NCBI RefSeq assembly: GCF_051014445.1
Contig: NC_135141.1
Span: 29,597,422 to 29,661,421, forward strand
Reading direction: 5' to 3'
Source: Colletes latitarsis
Taxonomy: Eukaryota; Arthropoda; Insecta; Hymenoptera; Colletidae
DNA: 64,000 nucleotides
This document shows positions 37,201 through 49,200 of the stretch, one piece after another. The position numbers were made by a program, and so were the translations under genes. Below the pieces are notes generated by a model, which ran no database searches, was not told the origin of the DNA, and saw only the letters and a list, made by a program, of their open reading frames with translations. Positions within the stretch are counted from its first letter, which is position 1. Each line of letters begins with the position of its first letter.

Positions 37201-40200
37201 TTCGTTTTCATAATTGTTAACAATTCGTGCCTCGAGTTCCCGAGAAGTGGAGATTTGCAAGAGCAGAGATTTACGTTTAAATATTCGATTAAACGATCAC
37301 GATTACGGTTGAACCTGTTTCTCAAAATACTCGCGAACGTATTGTGTTTCCGTGTTCGATTCCTCGTTCGAATACTTGTTACGCGATGATAATTGGGAAT
37401 ATAATTAAGGTTAATTAGGTAACGTTTCAGGGGAAACTGAATATTACGGTTTAATTTTCTACAATTACGTCAAATTAAATGTTACATATTGCATCTCGTG
37501 TTTTAAATGAAACTACAATTCTGTCGTCCTAATCGAGTTAGAATATAAGGGATAACTACGAGTTTTCTCGTCGAAATAATTATCGAGTGAGTTTAAGAAG
37601 GTTTTGAAAATTTACATTTGAGACTGGTGTACTTTTCTTTTAAGCTAGGCGAAAGACGATGATAAAATCGAAGTGGCGATGGTACTTACTTTTCTCGTCG
37701 TCGTAGTCGTCCCTGTAAAGTACCTGTCCGTCTCCCGAGTCGCCATCGACGTCCTCCCTAATCACGTACGGCCTCGCGTTCTCCTTGTTCTCCAAAGTGC
37801 TAGGCAGGGCGAAGCCGAATCTCACCGGTCGACTGCTGAAATAAGTGCCGGAGAAAAACGAGTGCACGTTAGAACGATTCTTTGCTTCGTATCGGGGCAA
37901 AATCACTCGGCGATTAGGCGACAAATACCGCGAGGAGCTACAAATAAAGAGAATCGATGCGACGCGAGACACGTTTACGTCAGAAATTTGCATCGATTCC
38001 ATTGAATCAAGATTTATCACGACTGGTTTAAAGTTTATCGAGACATTGTTAAATCAAGCGTTACTTCTAACTCGCCGTCTGGCTTTCATCGACCCAGTTG
38101 ATTTTGTTCCGATTATGGCAGCCAGAACCTCCGAGATCCAGAAATCCGGGACAATATTGAAATTACAATTTTTTTATTTATTTCCGTAAAAAGTTGTACG
38201 ATTTTTCTCGTCGTAGTATCAGAAACCGAGATTCGCTGGTTTAGCTCTTTCCTGGATCCCGGACAGCCCCGATAGTAACGTTTGGTCGACGCTACACGAA
38301 TCAATGTTCTACTCTACGATGTTCCAAGTACGAGATGCATATGGAGGGGATGAAACAACGCCAGTGACAGGGAGGGGAGGGGGTGGAGAATTGGAGAATG
38401 CACAGTGTGACGTCGATGAAGATAACAGAAGCAACTTGCTGGGCTCTGAAACGGACACCGACGTCGTCCGTTTCGAAACGCGTTATCAACGACGTCGACG
38501 CAGATAACTGTTCCCTTCGCGACGCCTATTCTTTTCCATTCGCGTCGACGTACGCCGCCGATCGTTGTTTTTTCCCTTCCTTCTCTATTTTTAATTCCGT
38601 TCCGGCGGAATGGACGATCGTTTCGAATCAGAAACCGTTGACAATCGTTCAATTATTCAACCCTCTCTCCCTCTTGATAGCATTTCGTTAACTGGATTGT
38701 TTTTTGGCACGCGTGTTTACGGCTATATTCTTTTTCATCGATGGGTTATTTTGATTCATCGTGGATAGAATATTTGAACGATTTTTTAAACTCGATCGAA
38801 ACACATAAAACACCAATATTTTAAGAACAGTTCAACGAGTATTTACAAGTACAAAGGGCTGAGACAAAGTAGTAGACACTCATAAAATACAGAAATTGAG
38901 ACGATCACGCAAAAGGATTAATCGAGTATCGTAATAAAAACGTGACGAAATTACCACAAAAGAGAAAGAAATGTTTCGTGCATGGGTTCGTTGGAAATGT
39001 TTAAAATTTCGAGACGTTGCACGATCGTACATTCCATCGAACATTAAGATAAAAAAAGAATGAGAAAAAACTTGCCTTCCCCGAATAGTTGCAATTTTAA
39101 AAAGATCCTCGTAGCGTGTACTCGGAATCGACGAGCTCGAAAGCGTCGAAGTCGCGGCGATAAAACACGGAGATACGAGAAAACGATTAGAAGATAAAAG
39201 AAAAAAAAAAAAAGGGTGGAAGGAAAAAGTGAACGCCAGGGGGTCCCTGACGCGTCGGGACGAAGATCGAGATCCTCGTTCTCGTCGATCGATGGTTCGA
39301 GGCTCTCGGACGCGCGAGGAACTTGATAATGGAACGTGTGAAGCGTAGGCGACAGTTTACAATGGGTTTCCCTAAGGTTTTCTCATGCTTAAGGTCGCAA
39401 GTTTACCATGCTAACGGCGCTCGTGATGCTGACACACAGAGAGACGAAAAAATAGTGAAAAAAAAAGGAGAAGACGAAAGATCGATAACAGGGTGATAAA
39501 GTGAAACGGAAAAATAAAGACAGTGAAAGGTAAAAGGGGCAGAGAGACCAGAAACAGAAACGTTTGTTAGTTCTCTGCGATCAACCGCCGTGGATAAGAC
39601 AAATATTTATAATATTATACATATATGTTTAGATATTATATATATACGCTATCTTTTATATACACAATATCGGTTCGTACATGCTTAGTTAGACCAATGT
39701 CCAATTACCATATTCTCATCCTAGGCCTCAACGGTGGCCTTCTGGTTAAGCATAAGAAAAATACGATATTTTACTAGTGACTGATACATGTTAATGGACG
39801 ATACTTTTTGCGTGGGTGTCGCCTCATACCCCGGAGCATCGTTCTCGATTCCTTCGATATTGAGTTTCGCTCGACTGTTGGTTTCGTTGCTTTTCGGGAC
39901 TGGAACAGAATCTCTCTGACACACTGAATCTGTTGGGTTATTCGCTGTGCACGCGGTACCGAAATAACAAAAATGACACCCTCCGAATTAAACATTATTT
40001 CCTTTGTCTAACAGATCGATGGTATACGACATTTATAAAATTCACACGACTAAAACGGACGTGAAATAAATCTACTTAACGCGTTAATTACTTCGATAAA
40101 TGGATATTCGGTTAGAAACCCCATTTTAATTAAAATTCCATTTAACATTACACGCTCTCGACGCGCTTCGATATGGTTACGAATAGAATTTAAATTAAGG

Positions 40201-43200
40201 TGCTTTCTGGATACAAATTTCCACCCTTTCGGGCTCACTGATTGGGAAAAACCAATTTAGTAATTTCCTATAATTGCAGACCGAGTAACTTCCCCAAAAT
40301 ATCACAGATTTCAACTTCAGTTTCAACACAGTACTTCGAAGTATCAAACCAGTCAGTCCAATGACACTCGCTCGAGAGGAGAACCGAAACGAGCGTCCGC
40401 TTGAATAAAAATGATCGATAGAACTCGAGACAGAATGCAGGAGCCCGTGATAAACGCGATGCGTGAAAGAAATGACAAGGCCGGAAGGTGAAGAACGATG
40501 TTCCAGACGAGTCGGGACACTCCAGGGTTTCGAGACGTTTCCATTAAAGTCAACGATAATTAAACGGGCAGCCAGTCGACGCTGACCCCCGAACCTTTTA
40601 TCGTCGACTGGTTAAAAACGTCTGAGAGGCTCTCAGGGGCGTTTAAACGAAAACAGAACAGTTCGAACACGCCATCGAACCTTGAAGTAGGCCCGAATTT
40701 CCCGAACGAAAGACTCGTGGGGTTCGAATCCCGAAAAAAAGAAATTCATTCGCGGCATTCGTTACGATTACACGACACGGTAAAGAAAATTAGGTACGAA
40801 TTTTCCGGTCGAGTCTTTCGATTGGGTTTCATCGTAGAGTTGCTTGGATTAGAACTAACTTGAAGGAGGCTTGCAGCTCTTGGCGCAGGGTCAACGGCCT
40901 GTTCTCCTGCGTGGGCGTGTTCTGTGGCGTCCCAGGACCACTTCCGGAACCCCTCTTCTTCAGCACGCTTTTCAGCGGCACCGCGTGAAACTTAGGCTCC
41001 TTGGCGGGAATCTCCTCGACCCTCGACGTGTCGATGGTCGGATCCGGCTGGGACATCCTGACCACGTACACGTTGTCTTCGTCATCCCCGTCGAAGTCTT
41101 CCTCGTCTTCTGAAAAATATTCGTTCGGTTGCAGACACGATCATTTCATTCTCTGAATGGATAAACCGGTTGTTAACTGTCACGATTAAAGAAATTCTGA
41201 TGTACATTGCTTGACAATAATTCCAATAAATACACGACGAATAACAAGGATAAGAAAGCAGGTTTACTTTGTTATTATTCTCAATATCGTTCTCCTATTC
41301 TTGGTGCAACCACATAAACGAAAGATGTAAATTATAGAATGGATAGATTGATAGTTAAGTGTCGTAATTAAAGAAATTTTGATGTCCATTGCATGACAAT
41401 AATTCCAATAAATAGACGAATAACAAGAATAAGAAAGCAGGTTTAGTTTGTTATTATTCTCAATATCGTTCTCCTATTCTTGGTGCAACCACATAAACGA
41501 AAGATGTAAATTATAGAATGGATAGATTGATAGTTAAGTGTCGTAATTGAAGAAATTCTGATGTCCATTGCATGACAATAATTACAATAAAGAGACGACG
41601 AATAACAAGAAGAAGAAAGCAGGTTTATTTTGTTATTATTCTGGTGGAGGATTCGTAAGTTTAAAAAATTGAAGAAAATGGATACGTACCTTCGTCCTCG
41701 TAATCCGAGGATAAGGGATTCCGTGTTTGCCGCTGTTTGGCCAACAACAGAGTAGGACTCGAAGAGCTGAACATCGGCGGGGGCGGAATCGGGCCGATCT
41801 CGCTCAATGGAATCGGCGGTTCCGGAAGTTCCGACAGCATCATCGTGTTCTGAGACGGCAAGGGGAAGCACCATTCGATTACTTGTTGGTTTTCGCCGCT
41901 CTGTTCCAGAACCCCCTTGTCCACTGGAAACAAACCGAAAGGACCACGTAAATATCGAAGAAAAAACGTATACTATACAGGGTGCTCGGCCAGCCCTGGG
42001 AAAAATTTTAATGGGAGATTCTAGAGGCCAAAATAAGACGAAAATCAAGAATACCAATTTGTTAATGGTGGCTTCGTTAAGAAGTTATTAACGTTTAAAG
42101 TTCCGCCAATACTGAATTTTTTTTCTCGAAAGTGGGTAGGATTTCGGGGGTAGGTCTATTCACCAAAAATGATTGTAATAAACCCCTGCAATTAAAAATA
42201 ATTTTTTTAGAACGATCTGAAATTATTTAATTTTGTCGAAAAATTTCACACCTTCTCGAATTTTTTTCTAGGAAATGGGTAGGATTTCGGGGGTATGTCT
42301 ATTCACAAAAAATGATTGTATTTGACCCCCGTAACTAAAAATAATTTTTTTGGAACGATTTGAAATTTTTTTTTTCGTCGAAAAATTTAGGCACCGTCGA
42401 TTTTTCTTAAAAAGTCGTTTTTGATTTCTAGTAATTTTGTTTGACACCCTACAGAAAAGTTGTCTAATACTTTTTTGTAGGTACCCATGAGCTCTACTTC
42501 AGAAAAAAGTTTCATTGAAATATATTCACAATTGTGAGAGTTATGGCTGGTTGAAAATTGGATCATTTTTATGGGGTTTTTCTAATATTACGAGGTCAAG
42601 GAACAATCTTTCGAATATTTTTATGATTTATACATATTCTCCATCAAAATACGCGTAGTTTGCTTTTTTAAACATTAAAATCGTCCAATCCGTTCAGAAG
42701 TTATGACGTTTTAAAGATTCGACTGAAAATTCGGGCAGACATTTCTGGCCTCACATTAGATTTTCGGTAAAGAATTTTTTCCTCGAAAATGCGTAGGATT
42801 TCGGGGGTATGACTGTTGACCAAAAATGCTTGCAATTGACCCCCGTAACTAAAAATATTTTTTTTAGAACGATTTGAAATTTTTTAATTTTGGCCTCTAG
42901 AATCCCCCATTAAAAGTTTTCCCAGGAGTGGCGGGAAACACCCTGTATAAAACTGAGAAACACGAAAAACATAAAATGATTTATTTTCTCCGAAACCAAC
43001 GAAGGTACTTCGATCATATTATTTTTATGCAATAAATTTATCTTTTCGTGTTCATGATCGATAAAAAGCAATTTTTACCTAAGACACGACTCTGTTTTTC
43101 ATTTGAACGACACAACCTCGTAAGTTTATTTGCAAAAATAGTGGTACGACGTTATTTCTGTAGACAAAAGTAAATTTACCATTTTGCATTTAGATGGACG

Positions 43201-46200
43201 CGCCTTAAACAAAATACGGAGCTCGAGTTGAAGAATTTACGATCTGCGGTTGAACGCGACGGAGGAAGTATTTTTGCCCAAGGAATTGAAATTGTTCTCT
43301 TGCACCCCCCCCCCCCCACCCCTGGGTGCAATATACACCGTCGTCCATAAGTCATCGGACACTTGGTCGAAAAATGCAAACAAAATACGCGTACAATTTT
43401 TCTGAATCGATCTTATCGCCCTAAATTATTTTTGCAAACGACAAATTTACAAATATTAGTTTTTCCGACGATCAACTATCCAATAGTTATTTTTTCTGGG
43501 ACGGTTCGTTTTCGAGAAAATCAATTTCGAAGATTCCATCGTGCGCGCAACTCGCTATGGCTTCGCTAACGAGTCTGCCCATTGCTCGCTATTTCTACTC
43601 GTGTTTGAATTGCAAACACGCCCGTGCTATTTGTTTAAATCGGTTACAACGAGGTAGAAGGTAGCGACGAGTTCGACGAAGTACAGATAGCGCCGTGGCT
43701 CCGCGAACGGTTGCAAAAGTAGAAACAGCGAGCAATGGACAGACACGAACACGTTAACCAAGTCGTACCGAATTGCTCGTATCCCAGGCGGATTTCCAGA
43801 ATCAATTTTCTCGAAAATACAGCCACGTACGACGAAACGTTATCGCCCGTGTTCGACGTATATTTGCACGCTGAACTGGGAACGCCTTAGGTAGGATATA
43901 ACATTTTTAAAACGATCGAGAACTTCTTTTTAATAAGGTTCCAGTCACTCTAAAATATAACAAATCTACACTAATTAAACTGGTAACCTCGCATAGAGAT
44001 TATTGAATAAATATTAGGATTTCTCTATATATTTATCTATAGAAACATTAACGATCAATTACTCGCGAAACTTCGTGATCCGATAATACACGCAAAACTG
44101 TTGGTTCGCGAAGTTAACTTGCCTCCAGGTCCAATGAAAACAATGGAACTTTGTATCGCAGAAGGTGGTAGCTAGAGCACGTATTAGGTGTTTCATAATA
44201 ACACGATTATTATTACGTCAAAGAATTACATCACGAGTTAATAAGGGACCTAACTAAGGGAAGTGTCGTATAACAAAAAATTCATAAATGCTTCGTTAAG
44301 AAGTTATGACAAAAATATGAAGCGTGATGTTTTTTTTCACTCACTCATTTCAATATCCCGAGTCTCAACCGAGCTTCACGATTCACATTTTTGTTGCAAC
44401 TTCTTAACAAAGCATTTATGCTATTAAGACGGTTACTACCTTGACGCGAGGCCGCAAGAATGTAATGCTTCGAAAATGTCACAACCCAGGTGGGACGGTG
44501 TTATTCATAGACACACGGAGGACTACGGGCCGTAAAAGAAACGCGTGCCAATCGTTTCGGGAAACATGATTCATCCGGCAGCATGGCTGACGGGAAGCTT
44601 GGCAAGTATGCATAGCGTTTTTCCGTGACGAATTACGAAATTCCGCTCTGGAAGTTCATACCGCGGACGGATTCCCTCGTGACGCGCGCGCTTTCGCCCT
44701 CCTTTTTTTTTTTGTCCACCCCCGCGAGTTTCTTTTTCATCGCGTCGCGGAGTATCATTTCCGTCGCGGTTCATTTGTCACGAGACGCCCGATCCACGGG
44801 CAAAGAATAATAAACGAACGCCGCCGCGACACACGGGATTGCGTAACGCCGTAATATTTTCGCGATGATGCAGAGATTCCACCTAGAGATCGAGAATTCC
44901 GTTTTTAAATTGAAATTCCTTCCCCCCCGCCCCGGCGTTCGCGGGCAGGTTTATTACGTTTATTCGCGTATATTATTGTTGCACGTTGTACACTTCGAAC
45001 TTTCAACTTGCTTCTGATGCGTGGTACAATTATAGACTTGTGTTTGACGGCGATTCAAGTGAAATAAATACTGTAAGTAATTTCGATTCGAAATTTTCAA
45101 TGCCTTGTCCGTTAAATACATACTTCTTCATGTGTATATCGCGAAGGGAACGAATTTTTATCGGTTCGTTCATAGGTTTATTTATGATATTCAACACTAG
45201 AATTATCAAAGTGGTCAAAATGACCCATAATTTCTAATAACACTTGTCAACAAAATTCACTCGATTTATAAGAGAGTGAATAAACATTTCCATTGCACGA
45301 TACATTTATTCAAGTATCTATCGTTTCAATTTCTTTGGTACAAATAAACACGCTATAATTGTCGGTAGTTCTAGTGTCGAAGAAACATATGTTCCATTCA
45401 TAATTTAATCACCAATAAAAGTAAACAGAGACGAGTTTGGACCAACGGCGAATATTTCTTGCAAAATTTGATGGAAATAAGCGTCTGAGGGGAATTTCGA
45501 ACGACCTACGACCAGGTGACACCAAACCGCGAACGGTCCAAAATTTCAGTAGAAGAAACTTGGAGAATAGTTCGGGCGAATCGCTGGGATTCCTCGCGTT
45601 CCCGGACGTCGAACGGTCCGTCGAACAGCGAACCAATTTTCAACTCATCGAGACTGCTGAAATCGATCGTGGAACCACTTATCGCTACCGCCGACTCCTT
45701 CGCCAGCAATCGAGACGCCGATCCGCGGCGGGATCTATAAATAAGAATTTATATTTCCGGGAGACTCGGACCGTAAATTTCGAGCGAGGTCCCCTCGACG
45801 GGGCACCGTGAAAAGACGTTTCGCTTGGGATCGCGATTATGGATATTTCTTGCACCCACGCGCGATACTTTGAAATCCAAAGATTTGGAGTATTTATTAT
45901 TTGGCGTTAAACATTTCAAATTTAGTTAAAAAGCGATTGTCGACGCTAGATCGATTGCATATAGTTGGAATGCAATTTTCTTTTCAATCGCGTAAACATA
46001 ATTGGATCGTCCTTATCGCAAAAGTCATCGATTTTCGATCGAACAAGTGGATTTCATCGTACAAGAGCTCGTTTGGTCTTCCCATCGATGCAAAATTCCG
46101 AGCACGTTCTACGGTTCTACGGTCCAATTATTAATTTAGTGGTTTCCCTCATAACGAATAAAATGAAGCAAGATAAACGGACAGTCTCTCGAGATGCCCT

Positions 46201-49200
46201 GCAGCCAGACGAGATTCAGAAACAAAGAAAAGAAAGAAAGAAAGCTTCTAAATTTCTGTCGCGAAACCACGAAAGGCTGCATCCTCGCGAAGGAGCCTAG
46301 AGAAACGCGTTTCCAATTTCCGGATACTTTCGGATCGCGTTCTCCGAACGATGCAATTTCGTCGGGAGGGGAACAAACGAGGATCCAGGGGGATGAAAGG
46401 CCGACGAGGAGGGTCGTGGGCGATTAAAGCGAGAACTGGAGGGCAGCGGTGGCCTCGAAATTCCTTGCACTCGCGAAGAAACGCCCGAGGAGCGGCAACG
46501 AAAACCTGTTACGAACTTATTTCCACCCGTCGCGATGTCTTTCGCGCGTCACGAGTCTCCGGAACGGGCTCGGGGCTAAGTGCTCGCGACGAGGGTGACT
46601 ATTTGCCCGAGGACCACGTCACCTTTGGCCCGGGACACGCTGGTCTCTGCCCCGAAACTCGGTTCTCCTTTATCGGCAGGGATTAATAAGGCCTCGTCGA
46701 TCGATGACACGCCGCCTTTTAGCTCAGTTTGCTCAAGTTTCACGCTGTTAACTTGCTACTACGGTCGCCTGGAGTTGATTAACGCTCGCTCCGAGACTGA
46801 CGACGGGTTGCAGCCCCGAGAATTACTTCGTATGCACCGTCCTCCCCTAACAGCGTTCTCCAATCTCGGCTCGCGATGCAGGCGCCTCGTATTTTTTAGA
46901 CGCGGCTGTACCCCGGGAATTTATCGTATATCGATGATAAATATTTGGTCACAAAAATGGGGGATCGAAAATAGATGGGCGTAGAAACGTATTTAACCCT
47001 TGACGATCCAAAAATATTTCAAGTTTACTGATTATACATTTCTATTTCACGTATAGAATCGAAAGATATATTTCCAAAGTAACAGAGACGAGGAATTTTT
47101 AATAATAAAGTGTCATTAACCGTAAGGGGTTGATACAGCAAGTGTTATTCGAGCGTCACTGAACGAATAATTAAACAATTATGGTGTATTTATTTCTATC
47201 GCAGAAATTAAAACGATACACACTGAAAGAAATGTACAAATCAATGGAAGTAAATCTCCCATTGAAAATCACAGCAAACTTGTGAAAATTTGTGAAAATC
47301 CTTTTATTAGAAATTACGAAGAGGGAAAGTACACCAAGAATACATTGTAAACGTTCAATTGCTCCCTCGAGAACCATGCAAAGGATGCAACGGAGCCAAC
47401 GCGATAAGAAAACTAAAGCTGGAGGAACTAAACATTCCGTGGAGTGGTGAAAATAAGTGAAAATGAAAATGTTTTTCTACGGTCAAAATCTGCAAGATAC
47501 GCGTTCCAAGAGCGCGTTTCCTGATAGCGGTTCGCGTATACGTCGAAAGATTTTGTTGGAAAGTAAAGTCGAGACGGGCAGAGGGACAAGTCGAAGATAA
47601 AAGCGAACTTTGAAGTTTCGTGGGTAAACGGGAGTTTTAAAGGCGATTTTCGACGGGACGCGAAAGTTTATCGTTTCGCTGCTCTATCCCCCGGAGAAAA
47701 TTTCCCGCGGAATCGACCGAAAACTTTCGGTTCTGGTTAGAAATGGAGATGCTGTTCCTTTTTATCGCGAGCGTTTTATTTAGCGAACTCTTCGCAGCCG
47801 GTTAACGAAACGCGACTTTCGATCATTCCGTATTTCACAATAATCGTCGTTGAAATTGCACAGAATATTTATGCATTTATGGGAAATTTTAATTCTCAAA
47901 ATGCTACAGTAAAAGACAACCCTCTACAAAGCTCCCGTTTCATTAATTCTATTAACAAATATATGAATTTGCTTAAGGATCCGCAGACTGATAATCATAG
48001 ATCACGAGATACGAATTAAACGGTGAATTTTAATAAATTTTTATCAATGTCACGGGCCTTAAAAAATTTGTCTTTCGTTCCGACGCGGGACAACATTGTT
48101 TGGTTATTGCGCGTCGATACGCGAGAATTTAATATCTGGCCGTGGGGGGGAAAAATAGGAGGCGTCGCGATATTAAATTGGCCGCAACTTTTCTGATAAT
48201 AGTAATATCGATACCGTAGTTTCGCGCATAGCGCAGAGTTTTTTCGCCGTTCGACCTTTCGAACGATTTTTGTTCCCGATTTAGAAGTTATTATTTCAAT
48301 CATAGCGCGACGGACGTAATCTGAAAAGCCGATAATCCGTATAAGCCCGGTTGTATTATTTTTACTACTTTCTCGCGTCGATACAGAGCGTTTCAGCGGA
48401 GGGATTACAACCGATCGTCTGTAATCTGTTGCGAGAGACGTACCAGCGACGATGCAAATGCCCCGAAAATTTGATTGTATCTCTCTGAATCGAAACATCG
48501 ACGCGGGCGAATTTTATTTCACGTCTAAATTTTTAATCAACGAACCCCCGTACTATAAAGCGATTATAAAGTTACCATAAAGTAAACTATAAAGTTTCGT
48601 CGATGCGTTACTGTCGCAGGAACGTTGACAGCGTGAATTTTTCAAGGCAACGAACTTTCCATGCGATACGAAGTTTGTGCACAGGGGAGAAATTCGTGTT
48701 AAAAGTATGTTTTCATCGTCGATCTGCGTTAGGGATACATGCGAGAAAGAGCATAACAATAGACTCCTAAGTATGAAATTTAATAAATATCGATGGTCAT
48801 AGACTACAGACAAATGTTTCTCTCACAATGCTAGTTTGGTGATCGAGGCGATTTTAATTTGCAAACTTTTTAATTTAAAAAATAATGTAGCAAAACCTAC
48901 TGTTCCATACACACCTACAATCAGAATATAGTATTTATAAATTACCTATACACAAATTCGAGAACCGCTGGACTCTCAGATGAAACTCTCACATCGATGA
49001 TTCATAAAATGAACACGAGATTCGTAAGTTGAAGAGATCCTTGAAAGACGACATTCAAAACTGGTGTCGAATTTCGCCTCCATTGTACGAAAGCTGAACA
49101 CGTTCATTTTAAGAATCGTCCCATCATTCTTCCAGTTCGAAGACTACCACAACCCAGTAGTAAACGAACCAATAGCCAAATCCTAAGAGCGACAGTTCAT

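Noticed and set aside
40728..40742. GGTTCGAATCC resembling a tRNA B box
   Set aside because: No A box, anticodon arm or acceptor stem could be folded around it.
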